DNA of 64,000 nucleotides from Bacteroidota bacterium (GTDB lineage Bacteria; Bacteroidota; Bacteroidia; NS11-12g; UBA955): assembly GCA_963169345.1 (NCBI GenBank), contig CAUJCT010000027.1, positions 62,001 through 126,000 on the forward strand, in the 5' to 3' direction. Position 1 is the stretch's first letter; each line of letters starts with the position of its first letter. Shown here piece after piece: positions 52,163-63,422 of this stretch. A program made the position numbers and the translations under genes. The notes beneath the pieces are model-generated. The model ran no database searches and had not been told where the DNA came from. It was given only the letters and a program-made list of their open reading frames with translations.

Positions 52163-52719
52163 GTTCGTGGACTCTACCCGCACATCCGTTTCCATAAATG
52201 ATTTATTTATATTTAATAAAATGTATAAGTAGCATATGTTTTGGGAGAATTTCGATTAAAAACATTAAAAATTATACTTATAAAATTCAAAAACAATTTC
52301 GGTACAATAACCTCTATATCAATATCTTATTTCTATATAAGATCCAACTATTGTCTAAAATGTGATAACTTGAACCAAATGATTATTGCTGTTCCTGAAT
52401 GAGTTTGCTGAAAATTCTCCTTTAAAAATATCGTTAATTTGCTTGCGGTTATTAAAACAATTCATTTGACTCCCTCTTGGTTAATTTTTCAATCACCTGG
52501 ATAGGAAAATAAATTAATTCAAATTCCGAGGTTTGTGCAAAATTGTTATTTATTTGTTTATCAAATGTTTATATCAATTGATATATTTTTAAAACAGTCT
52601 AATTTTCAATAAATTATTTGCAATAAATGCCCTAAAAGCCCACAGTCCGGTATGTTCATAAAATACTTGAGTATGTAAATAACGCAATGTATTGCCGACC
52701 TAATTTCGCTTTTTAATTT

Positions 52720-54597
52720 ATGGCAAATCAGGAACCAAAATATTCGGAAGAAAGTATTCGGTCGTTAGACTGGAAGGAGCACATCCGCCTGAGGCCGGGT
52801 ATGTACATTGGAAAACTCGGCGATGGGTCGTCTCCGGATGACGGTATTTATGTACTTGTCAAGGAAATCATCGACAATAGTATTGATGAACACATGATGG
52901 GACATGGCAAGAAAATCGAAGTGACCATTTCCGAAAATCGCGTCGAAATCAGAGATTATGGAAGAGGTATTCCTCTAGGGAAAGTCATCGATTGTGTCAG
53001 TAAAATCAATACAGGTGGTAAATACGATTCAGGGGCTTTCCAGAAATCGGTTGGACTAAATGGTGTCGGTACAAAAGCTGTTAACGCTTTGTCTACCTAT
53101 TTCAGTGTTCAGTCTTTCAGAGATGGCAAAACCAAACACGCCGAATTTTCGAAAGGCGAAATTGTCAACGACCACAAAGAGTCAAAAACGGATGAGAAAA
53201 ATGGTACAAGAATCGTTTTCGAACCGGATGGCACTATCTTCAAAAACTACCGTTTCATCCCTGAATATCTTATAGAACAGGTTTGGAATTACGCTTTTCT
53301 AAACTCGGGTTTAAGCATTCAGTATAATGGTCAGACTTACTTATCCAAAAACGGATTAAAAGACTTACTGGAACGCAAAGTTGACACCGAAACCATCCTT
53401 TATCCCATCATGCACTTCAGAGAACCGGATTTTGAAGTGGCTATTACGCATGGACATCAATACGGTGAGGAGTATTATTCATTTGTCAATGGTCAGTTTA
53501 CTACTCAGGGTGGTACACATTTAAGTGCTTTAAAGGAATCTGTAGTGAAAGTGTTAAGAGATTTTTACAAAAAGGACTTTGATCCTGCTGATGTAAGAAC
53601 CTCTATTACTGCTGCAATTGCGGTGAGAGTGCAGGAACCGGTATTTGAATCGCAAACCAAAACCAAACTGGGCAGTACAGAAATCGCTCCGGGTGGACAG
53701 GGCATGCGTTCATTTGTGATGGAAAACCTCTCTAAAGTGCTGGACAATTATTTGCATAAAAATCCTGCTACAGCAGAAGCACTTTTAAAGAAGATACTCC
53801 AAAATGAGCGTGAGAGGAAAGACATGGCTGGCGTTAGAAAACTGGCGCAACAAAGAGCCAAGAAAGCCAATCTGCACAATAAAAAGTTAAGAGACTGCCG
53901 CATACATCTCAATGACAACCGTGATGAAAAATTTGATACTACCATCTTTATTACTGAGGGTGACTCTGCAAGTGGAAGCATTACTAAGAGCAGAAATGTC
54001 GAACATCAGGCTGTCTTTAGTTTAAGAGGTAAACCACTGAACTGTTTTGGTCTGAAGAAAAAGATTGTTTACGAAAATGAGGAATTCAATTTACTTCAGC
54101 ATGCTCTGGATATAGAAGAGGGATTAGACAATCTGAGATTTAACAAAGTGGTGATAGCTACTGATGCCGACGTGGATGGTATGCACATACGCTTATTGCT
54201 GATGACTTTCTTTTTACAGTTCTTCCCTGATTTGGTTAGAAATGGTCACGTATATATATTACAAACTCCATTGTTCAGGGTGAGAAATAAAAAGGAAACA
54301 ATTTACTGTTACAGTGATGAAGAAAGGCAAAAAGCCATACGCAAATTAGGTCATAAGCCTGAAATAACCCGATTCAAAGGTTTGGGTGAAATTTCACCTG
54401 AAGAGTTTGAAAGATTCATAGGTGAAGACATGCGCCTTGAGCCAATCATTTTAACAAAGGAAACAAGTATTGACAAGCTATTGAAATACTATATGGGTAA
54501 GAACACCCCCGAACGTCAGGAGTTCATCATTGACAATCTGTATATTGAAAAAGATATAGCTGAAGAATTACCTGCAACTGAAGAAGAAGCTGCATAA
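52720..54597 (+). CDS. parE: DNA topoisomerase IV subunit B-like (type IIA topoisomerase ATPase subunit)
   Basis: [84 protein letters not shown]. Confidence 0.9.
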   Translation: MANQEPKYSEESIRSLDWKEHIRLRPGMYIGKLGDGSSPDDGIYVLVKEIIDNSIDEHMMGHGKKIEVTISENRVEIRDYGRGIPLGKVIDCVSKINTGGKYDSGAFQKSVGLNGVGTKAVNALSTYFSVQSFRDGKTKHAEFSKGEIVNDHKESKTDEKNGTRIVFEPDGTIFKNYRFIPEYLIEQVWNYAFLNSGLSIQYNGQTYLSKNGLKDLLERKVDTETILYPIMHFREPDFEVAITHGHQYGEEYYSFVNGQFTTQGGTHLSALKESVVKVLRDFYKKDFDPADVRTSITAAIAVRVQEPVFESQTKTKLGSTEIAPGGQGMRSFVMENLSKVLDNYLHKNPATAEALLKKILQNERERKDMAGVRKLAQQRAKKANLHNKKLRDCRIHLNDNRDEKFDTTIFITEGDSASGSITKSRNVEHQAVFSLRGKPLNCFGLKKKIVYENEEFNLLQHALDIEEGLDNLRFNKVVIATDADVDGMHIRLLLMTFFLQFFPDLVRNGHVYILQTPLFRVRNKKETIYCYSDEERQKAIRKLGHKPEITRFKGLGEISPEEFERFIGEDMRLEPIILTKETSIDKLLKYYMGKNTPERQEFIIDNLYIEKDIAEELPATEEEAA

Positions 54598-54621
54598 ACT
54601 CAATTCGAATAAAGGAAAAAA

Positions 54622-57246
54622 ATGGATAAAGAAGACGAAGAAGAACATATTGAAGGTATAACGCATCATGGTCACAGAGACGGCAACGAAATATTGCCGG
54701 TTTCTGGTTTATATGAGAACTGGTTTCTCGAATACGCCAGCTATGTGATCCTTGAACGTGCTGTTCCAAATCTGTATGATGGTTTAAAGCCAGTACAGAG
54801 AAGGATTTTGCACGTTATGAAGGAAATGGATGATGGTCGTTTTAATAAAGTGGCCAACATCATCGGTTCTGCCATGTCTTATCACCCTCACGGTGATGCA
54901 GCAATTGGTGAAGCCATTGTCAATCTTGGTCAGAAAGACCTGATGATTGAAACTCAGGGTAACTGGGGAGATATCAGAACCGGAGATTCGGCTGCTGCTC
55001 CTCGTTATATTGAAGCTCGACTTTCCAAATTTGCCCTCGAAGTAACTTTTAATGAGGAAACAACCGAATGGCAATTGAGTTACGATGGCAGAAAACGCGA
55101 ACCTGTTACATTACCTGTCAAGTTTCCACTTGTACTTGCTCAAGGGGTTGAAGGTATCGCTGTTGGTTTGGCCACCAAAATAATGCCTCATAATTTCATT
55201 GAATTATGCGAAGCCAGCATCGATTTACTGAAAGGTAAAAAAGTTTCCTTATATCCGGATTTCCCAACAGGGGGAATGGCCGATTTCACCAATTACAATG
55301 AAGGAAGAAGAGGCGGTAAAATCCGTTGCAGAGCAAAAATTGAATCTGCTGATGGCAAAAAAGTACTGATTAAGGAAATCCCTTTTGGAACTACAACTGA
55401 GAGTTTAATTGAGAGTATCCTAAAAGCCAACGACAATGGCAAAATAAAAATCAAAAAAGTCATTGACAATACGGCAAGAGATGTGGAAGTGGAAGTGCAA
55501 CTGGCGCCTGGTGTCAGTACCGATATGACGATCGATGCTCTTTACGCCTTTACTGATTGTGAAGTGAGCATCTCGCCGAATGCCTGTGTTATTCAGGATG
55601 ATAAGCCAGTCTTTATTGGTGTCAATGATATTCTGAAAATATCTACTGATAATACCCTTCATTTACTTAAACGTGAACTGGAAATAGAACTAGGTCACCT
55701 CGAAGACAAATGGCACTTCAGTTCTCTTGAGAAAATATTCATTGAAAACAAGATATACAGGCATATTGAGGAATGCGAATCCTGGGAAGAAATTCTTGAA
55801 ATGATTGATAAGAAAATCAAGCCATTCAAGAAATTACTGCGACGTGAAGTTACAATGGAGGATATAGCCAAACTTCCTGAAATCCGCATCAAACGTATCT
55901 CTAAATTCGATGCTTTCAAAGCCGATGAATACATCAAAGGTCTTGAAGAGCAAATTGGAGAGGTCAAACATCATCTCAAAAACCTGACAGATTTTGCTAT
56001 CGAATACTTTAAAAACCTATTAAAGAAATATGGCAAAGGCAAAGAGAGAAAAACTGAAATCCGTATGTTTGATAAAATCGAAACCAATGTGGTGGCAGTT
56101 GCAAATGAAAAGTTGTATGCCAATTTCGCAGAGGGTTTTGTAGGTTACGGATTAAAGAAAGACACCTATATATGCGATTGTTCGGATATAGATGATATTA
56201 TCGCTTTCAGAAAAAATGGCACTTATTTAGTCAGCAAAGTTTCTGAAAAGCAATTCATGGGTAAGGACCTGCTGTATGTAGATGTTTACCGCAAGAATGA
56301 TGAACGCAAAGTGTACAACGTTGCCTATTACGATGGTAAAAGCGGCGTGAGTTATGTCAAGCGTTTCAATGTATTGGGTGTCATCAGAGATAAAGAATAC
56401 GATGTTTCTATGGGTACACCTGGCAGTAAAATGCTTTACTTTACAGCCAACAATAATAGTGAAGCCGAAAAAATTGGTATTCATCTGAGCAATATGGCAT
56501 CTGCCAAAGTAAAGTATTTTGAATACGATTTTGCTCAGCTCGATATTAAAGGTCGTACATCAAAAGGCAATACGCTGACCAAACATCCAATCAGAAAAAT
56601 TGAATTAAAAGAAAAAGGCAAATCGACATTCAAAGGAAGGGATATCTGGTATGATGCAGATATCGGCAGATTGAACGTAGACGGACGCGGACAGCTATTG
56701 GGCAATTTCACCAGCGATGAAAAAATCCTTGTCATTTTCAATGATGGTAACTACGAGTTAACTGATAATGAGTTGACCAATCGCTATGAGACGAATGATA
56801 TTTATTTAATTCAGAAATATCACGAAAAACAACCTATCAATGTGGTCCATTACGATGCATCATCTAAAAACTATTATGCCAAGCGTTTCTTAATAGAGAC
56901 GAGTACTATAGGTAAGAAGTTTTGTTTTATCAACGAGAAACCCGGCAGTAAACTTATAGCTGTCAGTACACACGAGAATCCAGAAGTTGAACTCAAAGTT
57001 GTGAGTGCTAAAGGTGAAAAGAAAACTGAAGTCGTCAAGTTAGCTGACTTTATTGAAGTAAAAGGCTGGAAAGCTTTGGGTAATAAAATCACTTATGACA
57101 ATTTCAAATCTGCCAAATTGCTCAGCGATAAAGTTGGACAATGGCAGGAAGAGGAAGATGCCGGAAAAGAAGCAGAAGAGCCGGTTGGCAAAGGTGGCGG
57201 CACCATAGTAATAGATGAACTCGACGGACAAAAAACACTTTTTTAA
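54622..57246 (+). CDS. parC: DNA topoisomerase IV subunit A-like
   Basis: ASYVILERAVPNLYDGLKPVQRRILHVMKEMDDGRFNKVANIIGSAMSYHPHGDAAIGEAIV; APRYIEARLSK. Confidence 0.9.
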   Translation: MDKEDEEEHIEGITHHGHRDGNEILPVSGLYENWFLEYASYVILERAVPNLYDGLKPVQRRILHVMKEMDDGRFNKVANIIGSAMSYHPHGDAAIGEAIVNLGQKDLMIETQGNWGDIRTGDSAAAPRYIEARLSKFALEVTFNEETTEWQLSYDGRKREPVTLPVKFPLVLAQGVEGIAVGLATKIMPHNFIELCEASIDLLKGKKVSLYPDFPTGGMADFTNYNEGRRGGKIRCRAKIESADGKKVLIKEIPFGTTTESLIESILKANDNGKIKIKKVIDNTARDVEVEVQLAPGVSTDMTIDALYAFTDCEVSISPNACVIQDDKPVFIGVNDILKISTDNTLHLLKRELEIELGHLEDKWHFSSLEKIFIENKIYRHIEECESWEEILEMIDKKIKPFKKLLRREVTMEDIAKLPEIRIKRISKFDAFKADEYIKGLEEQIGEVKHHLKNLTDFAIEYFKNLLKKYGKGKERKTEIRMFDKIETNVVAVANEKLYANFAEGFVGYGLKKDTYICDCSDIDDIIAFRKNGTYLVSKVSEKQFMGKDLLYVDVYRKNDERKVYNVAYYDGKSGVSYVKRFNVLGVIRDKEYDVSMGTPGSKMLYFTANNNSEAEKIGIHLSNMASAKVKYFEYDFAQLDIKGRTSKGNTLTKHPIRKIELKEKGKSTFKGRDIWYDADIGRLNVDGRGQLLGNFTSDEKILVIFNDGNYELTDNELTNRYETNDIYLIQKYHEKQPINVVHYDASSKNYYAKRFLIETSTIGKKFCFINEKPGSKLIAVSTHENPEVELKVVSAKGEKKTEVVKLADFIEVKGWKALGNKITYDNFKSAKLLSDKVGQWQEEEDAGKEAEEPVGKGGGTIVIDELDGQKTLF

Positions 57247-57274
57247 CCCCTAAATATAACCAAGTATTAAAGAA

Positions 57275-58174
57275 ATGAAATCAAATGTTAAATCACTTTT
57301 ACTCACCGGCCTTATAGCGCTAGGTTCAGTAAACACAAACGCTCAATCTCTTAAAGTTCCTGCTCCAAGTCCTACTCAGACTTTAAAGCAAGCATTCGCT
57401 TTGTCTGAAATCACCATAGAATACTCTCGTCCAAGTGCCAAAGGTCGTGTGATATTTGGTGACTTAGTACCTTATGACAAAATCTGGAGAACAGGTGCCA
57501 ACTCTGCAACTAAAATCACCTTTGGTGAGGAAGTTAAAATCAACAATCAAACTGTTGCTGCAGGTACTTATGCATTGTACACCAAACCAGGTAAAAGCAG
57601 CTGGACTATCATGCTGTACAAAGATTTAAAACTGGGAGGCGATGTATCCAACTACAAAGTTGAGAACGAACTTATGAACTTCACAGTGCCATCTAAACAA
57701 ATTGGTGACACCATCGAAACTTTTACCATCAACATCGATGCTATCAGTGCGAACAAAGCCAATATCGTATTAAGCTGGGCAAGTACCAAAGTTTCATTTG
57801 CAGTTGAAGCCAATATTGATGCTACTATCATGACCAATATTGACAATGCGATGAACAAAGACAATCGTCCGTATTACCAGGCCGCTACTTACTATTACGA
57901 TAACAACAAAGACATGAATCAGGCTTTGATATGGGTCAACAAAGCAGTTGAACAATATCCTAAAGCTTATTGGGTAATGATGCTGAAATCGAGAATTGAG
58001 TACAAACTCAATGATACAGCAGCAGCAGTAGCAAGCGCTACTAAGGTCATTGCAATGGCAAAAGATGGTGGCAACAACGACTATGTAAAAATGGGCGAAG
58101 AAATGATTGCAAAAATCAGAAAACCTGCAGCACCTCCTGCAGAAGCTACCGACAAAAAGAAGAAAAAGAAATAA
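57275..58174 (+). CDS. DUF2911 domain protein, secreted
   Basis: ITIEYSRPSAKGRVIFGDLVPYDKIWRTGANSATKITFGEEVKINNQTVAAGTYALYTKPGKSSWTIMLYKD. Confidence 0.9.
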   Translation: MKSNVKSLLLTGLIALGSVNTNAQSLKVPAPSPTQTLKQAFALSEITIEYSRPSAKGRVIFGDLVPYDKIWRTGANSATKITFGEEVKINNQTVAAGTYALYTKPGKSSWTIMLYKDLKLGGDVSNYKVENELMNFTVPSKQIGDTIETFTINIDAISANKANIVLSWASTKVSFAVEANIDATIMTNIDNAMNKDNRPYYQAATYYYDNNKDMNQALIWVNKAVEQYPKAYWVMMLKSRIEYKLNDTAAAVASATKVIAMAKDGGNNDYVKMGEEMIAKIRKPAAPPAEATDKKKKKK

Positions 58175-58192
58175 TTGATTTTTTTAATTGTT

Positions 58193-58224
58193 AAAAGGCC
58201 CTGTTACAATGCAGGGCTTTTTTT
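58193..58224. terminator. Intrinsic terminator between convergent genes
   Basis: gccctg-ttacaatg-cagggc stem with flanking A and T runs. Confidence 0.7.
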
Positions 58225-59908
58225 ATGCTTTATCAGTTCCTGCCTGAACCTTCGTAAATGGATTCAGTAAAAAGGCCAATCCCATGACCATTAAACAACC
58301 AATCACATTGAGCCACAAATAGCTGGTTAATTCGAGATTACCTGAAACAATTACAAATATTTCTGTAAGAACAGCAGCATAAAAAACTGCAGTTCCTCCA
58401 ATCTTTTTCATATAAAAAGCCACCAGAAAAATCCCAAGAATAGTGCCGTAGAAATAGGACCCTAATACATTTACAGCTTCAATTAAGTTGCCTAATCTTG
58501 AAGCAAATAATGCTACAACAACACAAAAGACACCCCATCCAAATGTTGCCCATCTCGAAGCATTTAAATACTGTTGCTCTGTCGCATCTTTCTTGAAAAT
58601 TCTTTTGTAAAAATCAACGGAAGTTGTTGAAGCCAAAGAGTTCAATCCACTGGCTGTCGAACCCATACTTGCCAAAAATATAACTGCAATCAACAACCCT
58701 ACTATCCCCTTTGGTAAATGCGTTTTTACAAATGTCAGAAAAACGTAATTGCTGTCGTTGGTGTCTGCTTCCGGGTTGTTTATTGCTATCAGTGTTTTTG
58801 CACTGTCTCTGATTTCATTACAGCGATTATCCATCTCTATCAATTGGGCTTTGGTAGTCAATGCTTCTAACTGATTGACATTGTTTTTTAGCAATTCAGC
58901 CTTTCTGAGATTGACATCTTCATAAGCCTTTTCGAGATATTCATACTTTGCCCCGTGAATTGATGTTTTTGTCTTTTGAACTTCTATTTCATCAAAAAAC
59001 AAGGGCCTTGGATAGAACTGATAGAATACAAATACCATAACACCTATGCCTAAAATCAGAAACTGCATGGGAATTTTTACAAGACCATTCATAACCAATC
59101 CCATTCGACTCTGATAGATGGAACTGCCGGTGAGATAACGACCTACCTGAGATTGATCTGTACCAAAATACGACAACTGCAAAAAGAATCCGCCTATTAA
59201 TCCCGACCATAGCGTATAACGATCATTCCAGTCAAAATTCAGATTGATGGCATTGATCTTATCACCCGCACCTGCCACATTCATAGCCTGCGTAAAACCA
59301 ATCCCATCCGGCAAGTAATAAATCACAAGAAATGCCGCTATGAAAAGACCTGAAAATATAATGGCCATCTGCAAGGTTTGAGTATGAGATACTGCTTTGG
59401 AGCCGCCATAAACTGTGTAGATGATAACGAATACCCCATTAAGTAAAATGGTGTAATTAAGACTAACGCCAAGAATGGCAGATAAGATAATAGCCGGTGC
59501 ATAAATAGTAATCCCGGTTGACAATCCTCTTTGCAGTAAAAATAATCCGGCAGTCAGTGAACGTGTTTTGTTATCGAAGCGCTTTTCGAGGTATTCGTAG
59601 GCGGTGTAGACATTGAGTTTATGGAATATCGGTACAAATGTGATACACAGCACTACCATTGCCAGAGGTAAGCCAAAATAGAACTGTACAAATCTTAGAC
59701 CATCGCTAAAACCTTGACCGGGAGCAGAAAGAAATGTAATGGCACTTGCTTGTGTGGCCATCACCGATAAGCCAACATGGTACCAGCGCATTTTACGGTT
59801 GGCTAATAAAAAACCTTCCACATTATTGGTGTGACGACTCTTCCACATGCCATAAACAACAATGAATCCGAGTGTCAGGCACAATATGACCCAATCTAAA
59901 TTAGTCAA
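58223..59908 (-). CDS. Sodium:solute symporter (SSS family); TTG start
   Basis: 561 aa with ~13 hydrophobic segments; GLSVMATQASAITFLSAPGQGFSDGLRFVQFYFGLPLAM; FLASMGSTASGLNSLASTTSVDFYK. Confidence 0.9.
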   Translation of the reverse strand: MTNLDWVILCLTLGFIVVYGMWKSRHTNNVEGFLLANRKMRWYHVGLSVMATQASAITFLSAPGQGFSDGLRFVQFYFGLPLAMVVLCITFVPIFHKLNVYTAYEYLEKRFDNKTRSLTAGLFLLQRGLSTGITIYAPAIILSAILGVSLNYTILLNGVFVIIYTVYGGSKAVSHTQTLQMAIIFSGLFIAAFLVIYYLPDGIGFTQAMNVAGAGDKINAINLNFDWNDRYTLWSGLIGGFFLQLSYFGTDQSQVGRYLTGSSIYQSRMGLVMNGLVKIPMQFLILGIGVMVFVFYQFYPRPLFFDEIEVQKTKTSIHGAKYEYLEKAYEDVNLRKAELLKNNVNQLEALTTKAQLIEMDNRCNEIRDSAKTLIAINNPEADTNDSNYVFLTFVKTHLPKGIVGLLIAVIFLASMGSTASGLNSLASTTSVDFYKRIFKKDATEQQYLNASRWATFGWGVFCVVVALFASRLGNLIEAVNVLGSYFYGTILGIFLVAFYMKKIGGTAVFYAAVLTEIFVIVSGNLELTSYLWLNVIGCLMVMGLAFLLNPFTKVQAGTDKA

Positions 59909-60023
59909 TGTAATGAATGGTTAAGAATAACATCAGAACGATTTCGATAAGCAGAAAACCAATAACCAGACAATAGACATATATCCATTGCCTTTGTGTC
60001 AGTTCTTTTGCTTCAGGTTTCAT
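59901..60023 (-). CDS. Small single-TM protein between the PIG-L deacetylase and symporter genes
   Basis: MKPEAKELTQRQWIYVYCLVIGFLLIEIVLMLFLTIHYID (40 aa) starts right after the upstream stop and overlaps the symporter start. Confidence 0.6.
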   Translation of the reverse strand: MKPEAKELTQRQWIYVYCLVIGFLLIEIVLMLFLTIHYID

Positions 60024-60024
60024 A

Positions 60025-62538
60025 TCACTTCGAAATAAGATTAATGAACAATCTATAAGCTCCTGGGACACCCGCTGGCAATTCTCTGAAAAACACCAAC
60101 CCTGTATAAATAAACATGCCTTTGCCATAATTTGCATATATCAAGGCACCATCCTGAGGCTTTTCTCCTGTATCATTCATTCTGAATAAAGTATTGTAAC
60201 TGGAATCTATATCAGTAGCAAAGTATATCCCTCGTTCCTGCACCCAACCATCAAAATCGGCAACTGAAATTTTATTGGGATAATTTAAAAGTCTTGAAGA
60301 ATCTTTTAATATAGTCACATCAGCATGTTCCTCAGTAACTCTGTTTCTCGAAATAATAAACTTATAAGGACCAATGCTTGAGTTGATCGGACCGACTCTG
60401 GAGTTTGTGTTGTACTGAACTACCAATCGGCCTCCCTTCTGAACATAATCCATTAATTTATCGTGACACAGAAACAATTGCTCCTTGGTATTAAAGGCTC
60501 TGACACCGCAAACTATGGCATCAAATTTTGATAAATCTGAATTTAAAATCATGTCTTCGGTCAGCTCAGTAACATTGTAACCAATACCCTTCAAACATTC
60601 TGCAACATCATCTCCTGCTCCTTCAATATACCCTATATTTTTACCTGCCATTTCAATATCAGTTCTGATGATGGAAATACTGGCTTGTTTTAAAATAATC
60701 CGATGTGGAATATGGTCGTAAGCAATTTTCTGTATACCTAAATCATATCGATTTTCTCCACTTACAACATACCCCAAAATACCTCCATTGTAATACTTAT
60801 TAAGTACCCTGACTCTGACTTCTAAAGTTATTTCATCTCCTTTTTTTGCCAAATGAAAATTAGGTTTTATCAACTTAACAGACAATCCGGAAAATGATTT
60901 GATATTCAGAGTACCCGAAAAATCATTCTGATTGGCTTTGACAACAAAAAACAGACTGTGTTCAGTTGAATCACCAACTACCAAAACCTGACTAGTAGGT
61001 GTAACTGTAACAGCTGGCAACACTTCCAATGGAATATAATATTCGCCTTTCACCGGATCCGTCAATTTGTACGAAACAGGTATATCGAAACTAAATTCAA
61101 CACCTTCTATCATGCAATCGTACCTGGTATATAAAGCTTCCATAGATTGAGGCTGACCTAAAATTCTGTAATCATACACAGCATGCATGGCGTTTACAGA
61201 ATTCTCATGTAGCCAATAAGGTTCAGAATACAACATATTGCTGGGGACTGCCACCGATCTGCTCACTTTTATCATTTGATTCTGAATCAGATTACCCGAA
61301 AATAAAGTATCCTGATCCATCAAAAGAATTTTCTTCATCTGCACATTAGCTCTGTTTCGCATAATAACCTGTGCTGTTAATTTTGTTGTTGTTCCGGGCA
61401 CTAATTGTAAGCTATTGGAAATAGTTTCCATCCATAAACCGGTACATTTTATTAGCAACTGCTCAATCTGTTTTAACTTTAATTGAATGTAAAAAGCTTC
61501 ATCACCATTGACATCTGCAGCTTTAAGTGCCGAATACAATTTCACCAGGGCTTTTACAGAAAGCTCAGGGTGAGAAGCATTAAATCTGGATTTAATTACG
61601 TCAACCGACTTGACCAATTTTGAAGTAGCTGGGAAACGCTTCCAGGTAAAATCAATCCCCTCCAAAATATCACTGACTACAGGTTCTCCTTTCAAAAACT
61701 TAAAGTATTCGTAACTATTTCCTCTTTGCGCTGCTGAACCAAAACCCTGAGATTTGTGATTTGAACGACTATCAGCGGCTATTTCTCCGTAACTTTTACC
61801 TAATAGAGGATTGTATGCACCAACATCCAGTTTTATCTGATCAGGTGAAGTTGTATTGTTACCTCCGAAGTTAAATGTGTTCCATAAAATTCTCTTTGGT
61901 TTCCATACTTTAACTATATCCAGTTGTTCAGGATAAGCATTAGCATTACCAGCCAGTTCGAAAGCCTCAACAGCTAAGATAGCAGAAGCAGTATGGTGTC
62001 CATGACCACCTTCACCGGTAGTTGGAAAACGGCAGATTATCACATCAGGTCTGAATTTCCTTATTGCAAAAACCACATCACCCAATAAATCCGTTTTGTT
62101 CCAGTGATTGAAAGTTTCATCAGGACTTTTAGAGTAACCAAAATCGACTGCTCTTGTAAACCATTGTTCGGCACCATCCGTTCGACGGGCAGCCAGCAAT
62201 TCTTCTGTACGAATGACACCCAGCATATCGCCTTGTTCACTTCCAATGAGATTCTGCCCACCATCTCCTCTGGTAAGAGACAAATAAACTGTACGGACAT
62301 GCCTTTCATTAGCGAGATAAGACAGCAGTCGGGTATTTTCATCATCCGGGTGAGCTGCAACATACATAACAGTACCCATTGTGCTGAGATTATTTAAATC
62401 GTTAATAATAACAGATGATGGTACCTGTGCGTTAAGAGAAACGCCGGAGTTCAATAGTCCGGACAAAATGATAAAATTAAGTGCGAGTCGGAACATGGAG
62501 GTCAAAGTTACGAAAAAAGATTTTAGAGCAGGACTCAA
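60025..62538 (-). CDS. PIG-L family deacetylase (LmbE-like) with C-terminal extension
   Basis: VMYVAAHPDDENTRLLSYLANERHVRTVYLSLTRGDGGQN...; FPTTGEGGHGHHTASAIL. Confidence 0.9.
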   Translation of the reverse strand: MSPALKSFFVTLTSMFRLALNFIILSGLLNSGVSLNAQVPSSVIINDLNNLSTMGTVMYVAAHPDDENTRLLSYLANERHVRTVYLSLTRGDGGQNLIGSEQGDMLGVIRTEELLAARRTDGAEQWFTRAVDFGYSKSPDETFNHWNKTDLLGDVVFAIRKFRPDVIICRFPTTGEGGHGHHTASAILAVEAFELAGNANAYPEQLDIVKVWKPKRILWNTFNFGGNNTTSPDQIKLDVGAYNPLLGKSYGEIAADSRSNHKSQGFGSAAQRGNSYEYFKFLKGEPVVSDILEGIDFTWKRFPATSKLVKSVDVIKSRFNASHPELSVKALVKLYSALKAADVNGDEAFYIQLKLKQIEQLLIKCTGLWMETISNSLQLVPGTTTKLTAQVIMRNRANVQMKKILLMDQDTLFSGNLIQNQMIKVSRSVAVPSNMLYSEPYWLHENSVNAMHAVYDYRILGQPQSMEALYTRYDCMIEGVEFSFDIPVSYKLTDPVKGEYYIPLEVLPAVTVTPTSQVLVVGDSTEHSLFFVVKANQNDFSGTLNIKSFSGLSVKLIKPNFHLAKKGDEITLEVRVRVLNKYYNGGILGYVVSGENRYDLGIQKIAYDHIPHRIILKQASISIIRTDIEMAGKNIGYIEGAGDDVAECLKGIGYNVTELTEDMILNSDLSKFDAIVCGVRAFNTKEQLFLCHDKLMDYVQKGGRLVVQYNTNSRVGPINSSIGPYKFIISRNRVTEEHADVTILKDSSRLLNYPNKISVADFDGWVQERGIYFATDIDSSYNTLFRMNDTGEKPQDGALIYANYGKGMFIYTGLVFFRELPAGVPGAYRLFINLISK

Positions 62539-62629
62539 AAAAAAACCTTTGGGATAAATTTAAGGTTTTTGAATTTGGTTAGCATGTTGTATTAGGTTTC
62601 AAATTCAATTTTTGAGAACAGTTATAATG

Positions 62630-63091
62630 TCAATTGGAAGGGATTGATAAAAGTTTTTTGAAACAAACACTCATCTCTTTCCCTTCATACTGACCATAAT
62701 TAGGTATTCTGGTATAATTGTTTTTCCCATACATGTGAATAGCTTCAGGTTGATTGGTGCCGGTTTCGAGAACACAGGCTGTGTAGCCCAGTTCGCCTGC
62801 CCAGATTTCAAGTTCCTTCAAAAGAGCAGAGGCAATACCCTTGTTGCGAAATTCGGTGGGGACATACATTCTTTTAACTTCTACAGAATCTGAGTCAAAA
62901 GGTTTGAAGGCGCCACAAGCAACCGGAATATCATTTGAGTACGCGACGATAACATGATTCAGATGATCGATCTGATTAAACTGATGGTAAAAATCGTGTT
63001 CGGCACCGTCTCTGATTTTGAGTTCAGCATCGAGCAATTTAACCAGAGATTGAAAGTCGGAGTTTTGGGAGTTTGTTTTTAGAAAAATCAT
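62630..63091 (-). CDS. GNAT family N-acetyltransferase
   Basis: VACGAFKPFDSDSVEVKRMYVPTEFRNKGIASALLKELEIWAGELGYTACVLETG. Start at ATG 63091 because a repeat element begins at 63093. Confidence 0.87.
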   Translation of the reverse strand: MIFLKTNSQNSDFQSLVKLLDAELKIRDGAEHDFYHQFNQIDHLNHVIVAYSNDIPVACGAFKPFDSDSVEVKRMYVPTEFRNKGIASALLKELEIWAGELGYTACVLETGTNQPEAIHMYGKNNYTRIPNYGQYEGKEMSVCFKKLLSIPSN

Positions 63092-63092
63092 A

Positions 63093-63205
63093 AACCTGTC
63101 AGGTTCAAAAATAAGCAATTAAAATTGCTTATTTAATCACATAATTGTCAATTTTTCAAATTGTTGAAAGTAATACCTTAAGCAGAAACAGGGACCTGAC
63201 AGGTT
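63093..63205. repeat. Dispersed structured intergenic element, copy 2
   Basis: aacctgtcaggtt (63093-63105), hairpin aataagcaattaaaattgcttatt, acctgacaggtt (63194-63205); inner spacing identical to copy 1. Confidence 0.6.
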
Positions 63206-63422
63206 GTTTCAAATTTCAACTCATTAAACAAAAATGCCATTTCACAAAGAAAAATACCATTTCGACAAAATACTACTTTTTTAAGCAATTTTAAGTTCAA
63301 TGAAATATTTAAAATAACATACAAATCTCTCATAATTGATTATTTAAAAACGAGTTAAAGCCATAAATATATTGCTACAATTTTTAGCAGCATGGTGTTA
63401 AATTCTTTAGCAACTTTGTAAC

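Noticed and set aside
52358-52468. Small minus-strand ORF (MNCFNNRKQINDIFKGEFSANSFRNSNNHLVQVITF) in the long gap before parE
   Set aside because: Short, no recognised homology or promoter/RBS evidence; could be a remnant but cannot be supported.
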